14,511 nucleotides of DNA from DASQGA01 sp035535315 (GCA_035535315.1 DATLQD010000153.1:1-14511); one strand, 5' to 3'; counted from the stretch's first letter, positions 1 to 6,254 are shown. Translations and numbers: made by a program. Notes: a model not told the origin generated them from the sequence alone.

Positions 1-48
1 TCCGCAGCGCTTACGGCGAAGGTGCTCGAGGTGCTCGAGCCTGCCTAG
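1..48 (+). CDS. C-terminal tail of an unidentified protein (partial at window edge)
   Basis: Reading frame 1 is open from the first base and ends at a TAG at 46-48, giving the last 15 residues SALTAKVLEVLEPA plus stop (14 residues visible before the stop). Codon third positions are mostly G or C, as in the neighbouring genes, and the tail would converge on the minus-strand DUF6457 gene with a gap of only 6 bases, the same tight convergent packing seen at two other places in this window. Nothing in so short a tail identifies the family, so no function is proposed. The frame could also be open by chance. Confidence 0.35.
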   Translation, partial: SAALTAKVLEVLEPA

Positions 49-54
49 TCCGAT

Positions 55-297
55 CTAGGAGGGATTGGCGACGACGGCGTCGATCAGGTCGTCGAGTGCC
101 GTGCCATGGCGGCCGCGGGCGAGGCCGACCAGGTAGCAGACCAGAGGAGCGTTGATGCGCTCGCCGCTCTCGTGCGCGGCAACGCGGGCGAGGTCGAGGA
201 GCTCGTCGATGTCCTTCTGGTCGAGGTTGTAGACCGCGGGCTCGTCGCCGCATTGTGACGCGAGGTTGTCCCGCGCCTGCTCCAGCCAGTCGTGCAC
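55..297 (-). CDS. DUF6457 domain protein
   Basis: An 80-residue, probably cytoplasmic, all-helical protein starting HDWLEQARDNLASQCG after a GTG start codon. The pattern of an N-terminal DWL motif, then ELLDLARVAAHESGERINAPLVCYL near the middle and a glycine/arginine stretch (GLARGRHG) towards the end is that of the DUF6457 family, small proteins of high-GC actinobacteria sometimes found next to or fused with molybdenum-cofactor proteins. That context is not visible here, so no biochemical role can be given. GTG is chosen because the W-L motif begins right after it and because a TAGGGT element lies 6 bases upstream with no Shine-Dalgarno sequence, fitting a leaderless transcript. It is divergent from pntAA, with 44 bases between the two starts. 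Confidence 0.75.
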   Translation of the reverse strand: MHDWLEQARDNLASQCGDEPAVYNLDQKDIDELLDLARVAAHESGERINAPLVCYLVGLARGRHGTALDDLIDAVVANPS

Positions 298-303
298 GCC
301 GAA

Positions 304-309
304 ACCCTA
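304..309 (-). promoter_or_regulatory. Candidate -10 element for the DUF6457 gene (leaderless)
   Basis: On the minus strand the hexamer TAGGGT ends 6 bases before the GTG at 297-295. This fits the TAnnnT -10 element spaced so that transcription would begin at or next to the start codon. No purine-rich ribosome binding site lies between them. A matching -35 element is not convincing. Confidence 0.35.
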
Positions 310-326
310 CCGGCGGGCCGCGAGCT

Positions 327-332
327 TAGACT
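327..332 (+). promoter_or_regulatory. Candidate -10 element for the pnt operon
   Basis: TAGACT fits TAnnnT and ends 9 bases before the pntAA ATG at 342. The bases between are CCGCGGTCG, with no Shine-Dalgarno sequence, so a leaderless or near-leaderless transcript is likely. The element shares the 44-base divergent gap with the opposing candidate promoter of the DUF6457 gene. No clear -35 box is seen. Confidence 0.35.
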
Positions 333-341
333 CCGCGGTCG

Positions 342-1457
342 ATGAGGCTCGGAGTCCCGAGAGAGACCGTCCCGGGCGAGCGCCGCGTTGCCCTCGTTCC
401 GGACATCGTCGGTCGCCTGGTCGCGAGCGGCAACGAGGTGCTCGTCGAGGCCGGAGCCGGCTCGGCCGCCGGCTTCACCGACCAGGCGTATGCGGAAGCA
501 GGTGCCTCGCTCGTCCAGTCGGCCGCGGACGTCTACGGCACCGCCGGCCTCTTGTGCAAGGTGCAGCGGCCCTCAGTCGAAGAGCTCGATGCGCTGCGCG
601 ACGGCACGGTGCTCGTGGCGCTCCTCCAGCCGCTCGTCGACCGGGAGCTCCCGCGCGGGCTCGCCGCACGCGGAGTCACAGCGTTCTCGATGGACGCGAT
701 CCCACGCATCACCCGCGCTCAGCCGATGGACGCGCTCTCGTCCCAAAGCACGGTCGCCGGCTACAAGGCAGTGGTCGTTGCAGCCGCGACGCTCGGAAAG
801 TTCTTTCCCATGCTCACAACGGCGGCCGGAACGATCGCGCCGGCGAAGGTGCTTGTCCTCGGCGCGGGCGTCGCAGGGCTCCAGGCGATCGCGACCGCCC
901 GCCGCCTCGGTGCCGTCGTCTCCGCTTTCGACGTCCGCCCCGTCGTAAAGGAGCAAGTCGAGAGCCTCGGCGCGACGTTCCTCGAGCTCGACGTCGAAGG
1001 CGCCGAGGGCACGGGCGGATACGCGGTCGCGCTCTCCGAGGACCAGCACGAGCGCGAGCAGGAGCTCATCGCTCGCCACGTGGGTGAATCCGATGCCGTC
1101 GTCTCCACGGCCCTGATCCCGGGCCGCCCGGCGCCGGTGCTCGTCACCGCGGCGGCGGCCCGGGGCATGCGCCCCGGCTCGGTCATCGTCGACCTCGCCG
1201 CCGAGATGGGTGGGAACTGCGAGCTGACCCAGCCTGGCGAGACGGTCGAGGTGGACGGAGTCACGATCGTCGGGGAGGTCAACATGCCGAGCACGATGCC
1301 GTTCCACGCGAGCCAGATGTACGCCCGGAACGTGCAGAGCTTCCTCGGGCTTCTGCTCCGGGACGGCGAGCTCGTGCTGGACTTCGAGGACCAGATCGTT
1401 CGCGAAACCTGCGTTGCACACGAGGGGCAGGTCCTGATGGAGGCCGTGCCCGCATGA
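342..1457 (+). CDS. pntAA: NAD(P) transhydrogenase alpha subunit, NAD(H)-binding part (PntAA, domain I)
   Basis: This 371-residue cytoplasmic subunit carries domain I of the proton-translocating transhydrogenase, which binds NADH and passes hydride to NADP+ on PntB. It opens with MRLGVPRETVPGERRVALVP, the hallmark of the alanine dehydrogenase/PNT family. The RQD loop that positions the nicotinamide in the family is visible as R122, Q127 and D130 within PRITRAQPMDALSSQS, and the Rossmann glycine motif GAGVAGLQAI is at about 174-183, followed by FDVRPVVKEQ. The GGNCELTQPGE stretch near 300 is also conserved. Length matches the split (PntAA/PntAB) form, not the fused PntA of Escherichia coli, which continues into membrane helices. 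The ATG at 342 fits the family N-terminus exactly. It is the first gene of pntAA-pntAB-pntB. Confidence 0.97.
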   Translation: MRLGVPRETVPGERRVALVPDIVGRLVASGNEVLVEAGAGSAAGFTDQAYAEAGASLVQSAADVYGTAGLLCKVQRPSVEELDALRDGTVLVALLQPLVDRELPRGLAARGVTAFSMDAIPRITRAQPMDALSSQSTVAGYKAVVVAAATLGKFFPMLTTAAGTIAPAKVLVLGAGVAGLQAIATARRLGAVVSAFDVRPVVKEQVESLGATFLELDVEGAEGTGGYAVALSEDQHEREQELIARHVGESDAVVSTALIPGRPAPVLVTAAAARGMRPGSVIVDLAAEMGGNCELTQPGETVEVDGVTIVGEVNMPSTMPFHASQMYARNVQSFLGLLLRDGELVLDFEDQIVRETCVAHEGQVLMEAVPA

Positions 1458-1529
1458 GCCGCCCCGGATTCCGCCACGCTGCATGCGTTTCTCGGGCGCT
1501 ACGCGCCGGCGGAGCGGCGAGAGGCTCAC

Positions 1530-1829
1530 GTGAATCCTGAGCTGATCGCAAGTCTCACGATCTTCGCGCTCGCCGCCTTCCTCGGCATCGAGCTGATCTC
1601 CCGCGTCCCGACGCTCCTGCACACACCCCTCATGTCAGGGACGAACGCCATCCACGGCATCGTCCTCGTCGGAGCGATGCTGATCGCCGGCTCGGCCGAC
1701 TCGACGCTCGAGCAGGTGCTCGCATTCGTCGCGCTGGTCTTCGGCACCGTGAACGTGGTCGGTGGATTCCTCGTCACAGACCGGATGCTCGACATGTTCA
1801 AGCGAAAGCCGGAGAAAGGTCCGGAGTGA
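1530..1829 (+). CDS. pntAB: NAD(P) transhydrogenase alpha subunit, membrane part (PntAB)
   Basis: A 99-residue membrane protein supplying the alpha-side helices of the proton channel. Three hydrophobic segments are seen at about 7-24, 38-54 and 62-83, and the family motif LLHTPLMSGTNAIHG spans residues 29-43. His42 in that motif is placed to act as the channel histidine found in the split-type enzymes (see findings). The GTG at 1530 is preceded by a modest purine stretch (GGAGCGGCGAGAGG). The same reading frame is open all the way back to the pntAA stop with no other ATG, GTG or TTG, so this start is the only good one. The stop overlaps the pntB start by 4 bases (GTGA), indicating translational coupling. 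Confidence 0.95.
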   Translation: MNPELIASLTIFALAAFLGIELISRVPTLLHTPLMSGTNAIHGIVLVGAMLIAGSADSTLEQVLAFVALVFGTVNVVGGFLVTDRMLDMFKRKPEKGPE

Positions 1830-3241
1830 CCCCGCTCCTGGCGCTCGGACAGAACGTCGTCAACCTCACCTACGCCGTCGCGGCGATCTTGCTCATCCTC
1901 GGGATCAAGCGGCTCTCGCACCCAACCACCGCCCGGTCGGGAAATCTGGTCGCAGCCGCCGGGATGGCAATCGCTGTCGTCGTCACGCTCTTCTCGCCGG
2001 AGATCGACTCCTACTGGCTGATCGCGGCCGGCATCGCAGTCGGGACGGTGATCGGCGCAGTCTCGGCTCGCCGCGTTCGCATGACGGCGATGCCGCAGAT
2101 GGTCGCCCTCTTCAACGGGGTCGGCGGCGGTGCTGCCGCGCTGATCGCCGCGGCGGAGTTCCACCGCCTCGCACCGGCCGGCGGGGCGCTGGCCGGAGAC
2201 ATCCTGGCGGCGATCATGTTCTCGGCCCTGGTCGGCTCGATCAGCTTCTCAGGCTCGATCGTCGCGTTCGCGAAGCTCCAGGAGCTCTTGCCCGGGCGCC
2301 CCCTGATCTTTCCAGGACAGAACATCGTCAATGCCCTGGTCTTTGTCGCCTCGATCGGACTGGCGATCGCCGCCGCGGCGACGGAGGCGCAGGTCTGGAT
2401 CGTCCTGCTCCTGCTCGCCGCGCTTCTGTTCGGCGTCATGCTCGTGCTGCCGATCGGCGGCGCCGACATGCCGGTCGTCATCTCGTTTCTGAACGCGTTC
2501 ACCGGCCTCGCGGCCGCGTCGGCCGGCTTCGTGCTCGACAACGTCGCGCTCATCATCGGCGGGACGCTCGTGGGAGCTTCGGGAACCCTGCTCACCGTGA
2601 TGATGGGACGTGCGATGAACCGGTCGCTCGCCAACGTGCTCTTCAGCGCCTTCGGATCGGCGGGAGCAGGCGGCGGAGCTGCAGCGGCCGGGCCGGATTC
2701 CGACGGGAAGATGGCTCGGGAGATCACGCCGGAGGACGCCGCCGTCATGCTGGCCTACGCGGAGCAGGTGATGGTCGTTCCCGGCTACGGCCTCGCGGTC
2801 GCGCAGGCCCAGCACGCCACGCGGGAACTCGCCGACCTGCTCGAGGGCCGGGGCGTCCGGGTTCGGTACGCCATTCACCCGGTCGCGGGTCGGATGCCGG
2901 GCCACATGAATGTCCTCCTCGCTGAGGCCAACGTGCCCTATCCGCAGCTCCTCGACATGGAGGACGCGAACCCCGAGTTCCAGCGGACCGACGTCGTCCT
3001 GGTCATCGGGGCGAATGACGTCACGAACCCGGCGGCGCGTACCGACAGGCAGAGCCCACTCTTCGGCATGCCGATCCTCGATGTCGACGAAGCGCGAAAC
3101 GTCATCGTCCTGAAACGGAGCATGAACACCGGCTTCGCCGGCGTGGACAACGAGCTCTACTACAACCCGAAGACCACGATGCTCTTCGGGGACGCGAAGG
3201 CGTCGGTGGAGCGTCTCGTCAGCGGCGTCAAGGCCGCGTAG
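1826..3241 (+). CDS. pntB: NAD(P) transhydrogenase beta subunit (PntB)
   Basis: This 471-residue subunit completes the transhydrogenase. Residues 1-270 are membrane helices; MTAMPQMVALFNGVGGG (86-102) and IFPGQNIVNALVF (161-173) are typical. Residues from about 300 form the NADP(H)-binding domain III, with VVPGYGLAVAQAQH (317-330), GANDVTNPAAR (395-405) and KRSMNTGFAGVDN (430-442), all diagnostic. Asn97 stands where the E. coli subunit has the channel His91. The start is a GTG that overlaps the pntAB stop, so no separate ribosome binding site is needed. An alanine/glycine-rich linker at about 278-290 joins membrane and nucleotide domains. The gene ends 3 bases before the end of the opposing S8 protease gene, leaving no room for a terminator between them. 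Confidence 0.97.
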   Translation: MTPLLALGQNVVNLTYAVAAILLILGIKRLSHPTTARSGNLVAAAGMAIAVVVTLFSPEIDSYWLIAAGIAVGTVIGAVSARRVRMTAMPQMVALFNGVGGGAAALIAAAEFHRLAPAGGALAGDILAAIMFSALVGSISFSGSIVAFAKLQELLPGRPLIFPGQNIVNALVFVASIGLAIAAAATEAQVWIVLLLLAALLFGVMLVLPIGGADMPVVISFLNAFTGLAAASAGFVLDNVALIIGGTLVGASGTLLTVMMGRAMNRSLANVLFSAFGSAGAGGGAAAAGPDSDGKMAREITPEDAAVMLAYAEQVMVVPGYGLAVAQAQHATRELADLLEGRGVRVRYAIHPVAGRMPGHMNVLLAEANVPYPQLLDMEDANPEFQRTDVVLVIGANDVTNPAARTDRQSPLFGMPILDVDEARNVIVLKRSMNTGFAGVDNELYYNPKTTMLFGDAKASVERLVSGVKAA

Positions 3242-3244
3242 CGT

Positions 3245-4726
3245 TCAGCCACCGAGAGCGGCCAGGGCGTTGACCTCGCCGTGGCCATAGAAGCCGTTCA
3301 GCTCGTCCGTGCCCTCACAGATGGCGGGAGCAACCGTCGGGCGAATGTACGGGTTCGGCGGGCACGCGAGCTCCGTGGCGGAACCCTCGAGAATCGCCCG
3401 CAACGTGCTCGGCTTCATGCGACCGTTCCCGGGCGAGTCGTCTCCGAACATGCTGATCACGAGGGCTGCGACGCCAGTGACGTGCGGAGCCGCTGCGCTG
3501 GTCGAACCGCCCATGAAGCCATACCCACTGGCGGCCAGAGACGTCGGCAGCGTCGAGAAGACGAGGCCTGCCGTCGCGGGCGCCAGCTCGAACTGATCGC
3601 CGCCGGGGGCCGTAAGGTCGATCGCACCGAGCCCGTAGTTGGAGCTGAACGTCTTCCGCTGAGCGGAGCCGTCCGCCAGCACAGGTCCGACGGCGCTGAC
3701 GGCGATGACACCCGGTAGTCCACCCGGCATGCGGATGCAGTCCTCGCCGGCCGGCGGGCTCGTCAGGTCGAAGTTCGAGTTTCCGGCCGAGGCGACGAGG
3801 GACACTCCGCGACGCAGGGCATAGCGCGTCGCGCGGCGAACGGCCGCGATCACGACCGCGTCCTCCGGGTTCGAGCGGCAGAAGTAGCCGACCCTCGCAG
3901 CCGGGACGTTCAGCTCGGTCCGGTCGATCGCAAGGCTCGCGTTCATGACGTCGAACCCGTGTGTCGCCGCCCACATGAGCCCGCAGATCGCCGACTCGGG
4001 AAAGATCTTCGTCTTGCCGTCACGGGCGTCGACGGAGGTCACCTTGACCGAGGCGAGGCGCACGTTGGGCGCCACACCTACGATGCCGACGCCGTTGTCA
4101 TCCGCCACGATCTCGCCGGCCGTGAACGTTCCGTGGCCGTTCGTGTCGAAGAAGGGAAGACGTCCCGTCGAGTCAGCGCTCTGGTTCGGAACGCCGCCGA
4201 CACACGAGGCGCTGTTCTCAAGATCGACGTTGTGCTGGAGGTCAGGATGCGTGTAGTCGACACCGCTGTCGAGGTGGCCGACGAGGACTGAGGGGCTTCC
4301 GCCTGTCAGCGCGTGCGCGTCGACCGCTCCGATCTGGCGCAGATTCCACTGGCGGCTGGAGAACGGGTCATTGTCCGTCGCGGGCTCGTTCGGCAAGCGT
4401 CCCATGCGCGGCTCGCTCGGGTTCGAGACCTCTGAGTCGTCGAAGTCGTCGTCCCCAGACGGTGCGACAGCGGTCACGCCCTTGCGGCCGTCTAGCCGCG
4501 CGAGGAAGCCGGGATCGTCGGAGTCCGCGATCGCGACGCCGATTCGGTCGTAGCTGTAAACGAGCGTGCCGCCCGCCTTGGCGATCGCCTTCTCCGCGCT
4601 CGCAGGGACCGACTTCCCGTTGAAGACGACGATGTAGCGCGCTGCATCGGCCACACTCGCACCGACAAGCGTGGTACCGATCATGATCGTAAGAACGACT
4701 GTCCGCCGCAGAACCCCTACCCGCAA
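3245..4726 (-). CDS. Secreted S8 family (subtilisin-like) serine protease
   Basis: A 493-residue preproprotein. Residues 1-29 form a Sec signal peptide with a likely cut after VADAA. Residues 30-88 resemble an inhibitor I9 propeptide (RYIVVFNG at its start). The catalytic domain follows: Asp153 in GHLDSGVDYTHPD, His198 in DTNGHGTFTAG, oxyanion Asn316 in SLVASAGNSN and Ser410 in GGSTSAAAPHVTG, so the triad is complete. The residue two before the nucleophile is Ser408 instead of the usual glycine. Four C-terminal-half cysteines (283, 330, 455, 470) could form disulphides outside the cell. It ends in GHGEVNALAAL, as such proteases usually do, with no cell-wall anchor. The start is TTG: an in-frame stop lies 15 bases upstream and a strong GGGAGGAG ribosome binding site sits 5 bases before it. 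Substrate unknown. Confidence 0.9.
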   Translation of the reverse strand: MRVGVLRRTVVLTIMIGTTLVGASVADAARYIVVFNGKSVPASAEKAIAKAGGTLVYSYDRIGVAIADSDDPGFLARLDGRKGVTAVAPSGDDDFDDSEVSNPSEPRMGRLPNEPATDNDPFSSRQWNLRQIGAVDAHALTGGSPSVLVGHLDSGVDYTHPDLQHNVDLENSASCVGGVPNQSADSTGRLPFFDTNGHGTFTAGEIVADDNGVGIVGVAPNVRLASVKVTSVDARDGKTKIFPESAICGLMWAATHGFDVMNASLAIDRTELNVPAARVGYFCRSNPEDAVVIAAVRRATRYALRRGVSLVASAGNSNFDLTSPPAGEDCIRMPGGLPGVIAVSAVGPVLADGSAQRKTFSSNYGLGAIDLTAPGGDQFELAPATAGLVFSTLPTSLAASGYGFMGGSTSAAAPHVTGVAALVISMFGDDSPGNGRMKPSTLRAILEGSATELACPPNPYIRPTVAPAICEGTDELNGFYGHGEVNALAALGG

Positions 4727-4731
4727 GAGAA

Positions 4732-4739
4732 CTCCTCCC
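4732..4739 (-). promoter_or_regulatory. Strong ribosome binding site fixing the TTG start of the S8 protease
   Basis: On the minus strand GGGAGGAG is followed by TTCTC and then the TTG at 4726-4724. The in-frame TAG just upstream excludes any longer start, so this site decides the unusual start codon. It abuts and slightly overlaps the palindrome at 4739-4756. Confidence 0.8.
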
Positions 4740-4756
4740 TAGAAAGTACTTCCTAG
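4739..4756. repeat. 18-bp near-perfect palindrome before the S8 protease (candidate operator)
   Basis: CTAGAAAGTACTTCCTAG pairs with itself at 8 of 9 positions (only 4743/4752 mismatch). It lies directly upstream of the protease ribosome binding site, in an AT-richer patch than its surroundings, as expected for a transcription-factor operator or an overlapping promoter. No factor is identified. Confidence 0.5.
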
Positions 4757-4783
4757 ACTTTGCAGCGGATGTCGATTTTCGGA

Positions 4784-4801
4784 ATCCCTCCAAGGGGGGA
4801 T
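4784..4801. repeat. Second 18-bp inverted repeat upstream of the S8 protease
   Basis: ATCCCTCCAAGGGGGGAT has arms of eight bases around a central AA, with seven Watson-Crick pairs and one T-G pair. The absence of a loop argues for a protein-binding site in DNA more than an RNA hairpin. It lies about 60 bp upstream of the protease start, a plausible distance for a regulator. Function is inferred only from position and symmetry. Confidence 0.35.
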
Positions 4802-4808
4802 ACAGGAG

Positions 4809-4831
4809 AAGGCCGACTTGCGCCGGCCCTT
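4809..4831. terminator. Weak hairpin downstream of the S8 remnant
   Basis: GGCCG at 4811-4815 pairs with CGGCC at 4824-4828 across an 8-base loop, and can be extended by two A-T pairs if one C is bulged. On the plus strand it is followed by TTTT, but no plus-strand gene ends here. On the minus strand, downstream of the protease remnant, the T tract is poor. It may be a decayed terminator of the lost second protease gene. Confidence 0.25.
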
Positions 4832-4858
4832 TTCCTGCCTAGGATTTCGATCGCGGCG

Positions 4859-5331
4859 TTATTCGACCGCCGCAGCCAACGCGTCTACGAGACCGTTCCC
4901 GTAGAAGCTGGTCTGGCCGTGTGCATTCGGGTTCGTGTTCCCGGTGCAGTCGGCTCCGGCGCGAGCCTCTGCCGATTCCGTACAGGCCATCGGCATTGAC
5001 GTGTTTTGCAGCATCGATCCCACAGCCATCGGAGGCATGCCCGGATAGCGCGAGCGGATGATCGCGCAACACCGGAGGCGTGGGGCGACGCCGTCGAGGT
5101 GTCCTGGACCCACGCGTAGTAGGCACAGGGTCCGCCACCCGGGGCACAGTCTTCGACCGTCCTGGTCGGGTTCCCAGCCGCCGTAAAGGGAGCCGTCGAC
5201 GACCAGGTGTTCAGCGCGCGACCGAACGGGTTCGGCGCTTGCGTCGAGTCACCGCCCGGGGCCGTCACGTCGACCTTCGAGTTGCTGTAGTTCGAATAGA
5301 ACGACAGCTCCTTCTGCCTTGCCGGCGAAAC
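4859..5331 (-). pseudogene. Decayed C-terminal remnant of a second S8 serine protease
   Basis: Read on the minus strand from about 5331, the first part gives RQKELSFYSNYSNSKVDVTAPGGDS and then AYYAWVQDTSTASPHASGVA, matching the TAPGG and nucleophile-serine regions of the S8 family. At about 5063-5067 the frame breaks by one missing base: the next family segment, IIRSRYPGMPP, continues in another frame, which runs through TSFYGNGLVDALAAAVE to a TAA at 4859. The signal peptide, propeptide and the Asp and His catalytic regions are absent, and the usual GTS before the nucleophile is DTS. Homology starts right where the neighbouring hairpin terminator ends, suggesting a deletion junction. It lies beside an intact S8 gene in the same orientation, so an old tandem duplication with loss of one copy is the likely history. 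Confidence 0.85.
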
Positions 5332-5363
5332 GCAGAGAGGCCGCCCCTGGGCGGCCTCTCTGC
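5332..5363 (-). terminator. Strong hairpin terminator of the GlsB/YeaQ-like gene
   Basis: A perfect stem of 14 base pairs (5332-5345 with 5350-5363) closes a tetraloop, possibly with a fifteenth pair. It begins 17 bases after the stop of the minus-strand membrane protein gene. The T tract after the stem on that strand is short (GTTTC), and on the plus strand it is TTT, so it could work weakly in both directions. Confidence 0.75.
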
Positions 5364-5379
5364 TTTGAGCTCCGTCGCC

Positions 5380-5661
5380 CTAGATCGTGCGAGCGCGCCG
5401 GCCGCGTCCCCCGACCAGCATCCGGTAGACCAGGAGCAAGAGGATCGAGCCGATGATGGCGCCGAGCCAGGTGCTCAGGTCGAAGAACTCGTCGATCGGG
5501 TCGCCGAAGCCGAGCGCCTTGGCGATGAAGCCGCCGATGAAGGCGCCCGCGATCCCGATCAGGGTCGTGACGATGATGCCGCCCGGGTCGTCGCCCGGGA
5601 GGACCGCCTTCGCGATGATCCCTGCCAACAGGCCCAGCAGAATCCAACCAATGATGCCCAT
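5380..5661 (-). CDS. GlsB/YeaQ/YmgE family small membrane protein
   Basis: A 93-residue inner-membrane protein with three hydrophobic helices at about 3-20, 28-50 and 62-83. The opening MGIIGWILLGLLAGIIAKAVLP followed by GDDPGGIIVTTLIGIAGAFIGG is the family signature (also called transglycosylase-associated protein). Members are often induced by stress, but their biochemical role is not established. It is slightly longer than the usual 80-85 residues because of a basic C-terminal tail (GGRGRRARTI). The ATG is preceded by AAAGGA at 4 bases, and an AT-rich TAAGTA at 5675-5680 may be its -10 element, so it probably has its own promoter. It ends at a strong terminator. Confidence 0.92.
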   Translation of the reverse strand: MGIIGWILLGLLAGIIAKAVLPGDDPGGIIVTTLIGIAGAFIGGFIAKALGFGDPIDEFFDLSTWLGAIIGSILLLLVYRMLVGGRGRRARTI

Positions 5662-5721
5662 GGTGTCCTTTCTGTACTTATTTGCTGTTCCCCCGCCGGC
5701 CGAAGCCTCCGGCAGCCTGAA

Positions 5722-5757
5722 GCGTTCCCCACGGGGACGCCTCCAAACCGGTTTTGG
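5722..5757. repeat. Paired inverted repeats between the UspA-like and GlsB-like genes
   Basis: Two symmetric elements lie in the 98-bp gap: GCGT(T)CCCC facing GGGGACGC at 5722-5740, and CCAAACCGGTTTTGG at 5743-5757 with a perfect AAACCGGTTT core. They follow the UspA-like stop on the minus strand, so the first may be part of a terminator, though its loop is very short and the T tract is weak. The second is more like a DNA-binding site. Confidence 0.35.
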
Positions 5758-5759
5758 AT

Positions 5760-6188
5760 CTAGACGGCGGCTTGCCGCCGCGACAGGTCGACGACCACGT
5801 GCGTGACCGGAAGCCCGAAGACCTCCGAAGCCTCGACGACGTTCTTCTCGAGCCAGTTGGAGCGGCCGGGCGGATGGGTGGAGATCACCAGCTCGTCCGC
5901 CGGAAACGTTCTGAGCGCATCCTCGATCGCCTGGACCGGATCCGAGTCGCCGATCTGACCGCTCGCCCGAACGCCGTCCGCGGTCAGCGCCGCCAGCGAG
6001 ACGATCAGCCGGTCCGTCGCCTGCTCGCGCGCACGGTCGACGTCCGAGAGCCAGTGTCTGATCCTTCCGACGAGCGCTGGACAGACGACCATCACCTCGG
6101 TCTCCTCGCGACTTGCCCGCTCCACGACTACCCGGCGGAGCTCCTCGCCCTCGACCGTCTCGTTCGCCACAACGAGTATTCGTCTCAT
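5760..6188 (-). CDS. UspA-like universal stress protein
   Basis: A 142-residue soluble protein starting MRRILVVANETVEGEELRR, a first beta strand of the UspA-like alpha/beta fold. The middle has GQIGDSDPVQAIEDAL (78-92), the usual helix before the fourth strand, then ADELVISTHPPGRSNWLEKN (97-116) and GLPVTHVVVD (125-134) as the last strand. The ATP-binding glycine motif of classical UspA proteins is degenerate, so nucleotide binding is uncertain. The open frame continues upstream past this ATG, but that part is antisense to the ABC exporter and unlike any family, so the ATG at 6188 is preferred. It has no ribosome binding site; a TAGTAC lies 8 bases upstream. Divergent from the exporter with 78 bases between starts. 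Confidence 0.7.
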   Translation of the reverse strand: MRRILVVANETVEGEELRRVVVERASREETEVMVVCPALVGRIRHWLSDVDRAREQATDRLIVSLAALTADGVRASGQIGDSDPVQAIEDALRTFPADELVISTHPPGRSNWLEKNVVEASEVFGLPVTHVVVDLSRRQAAV

Positions 6189-6196
6189 CTCGGTCT

Positions 6197-6207
6197 GTAC
6201 TACGTAG
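6197..6207 (-). promoter_or_regulatory. Candidate -10 element and palindrome for the UspA-like gene
   Basis: On the minus strand TAGTAC (6202-6197) ends 8 bases before the ATG at 6188, with no Shine-Dalgarno sequence between. It overlaps the perfect 8-bp palindrome CTACGTAG at 6200-6207, which could be an operator shared with the divergent exporter gene. Confidence 0.3.
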
Positions 6208-6254
6208 GGTAAGCGCAAAGGGTTCCCCTTCGTCGCAGCCGGTCTTCGCGCTGC

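Noticed and set aside
21..41. Direct repeat GGTGCTCGA occurring twice in a row
   Set aside because: Two short copies inside the coding tail (VLE-VLE); simple codon repetition, not an array or mobile-element end.
1453..1539. Small frame starting at an ATG that overlaps the pntAA stop (ATGA)
   Set aside because: Only 28 codons, arginine/alanine-rich, overlaps the pntAB start in another frame and matches nothing; the pntAB frame explains the region better.
573..1622. Long minus-strand open frame (349 codons) opposite pntAA
   Set aside because: It lies wholly antisense to a strongly recognised gene, has an arginine/glutamate/aspartate-rich composition typical of GC-rich shadow frames, and shows no family motif.
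5080..5763. Plus-strand open frame of 227 codons across the S8 remnant and GlsB-like gene
   Set aside because: It runs antisense to a recognised membrane protein and through a terminator hairpin; charged low-complexity composition.
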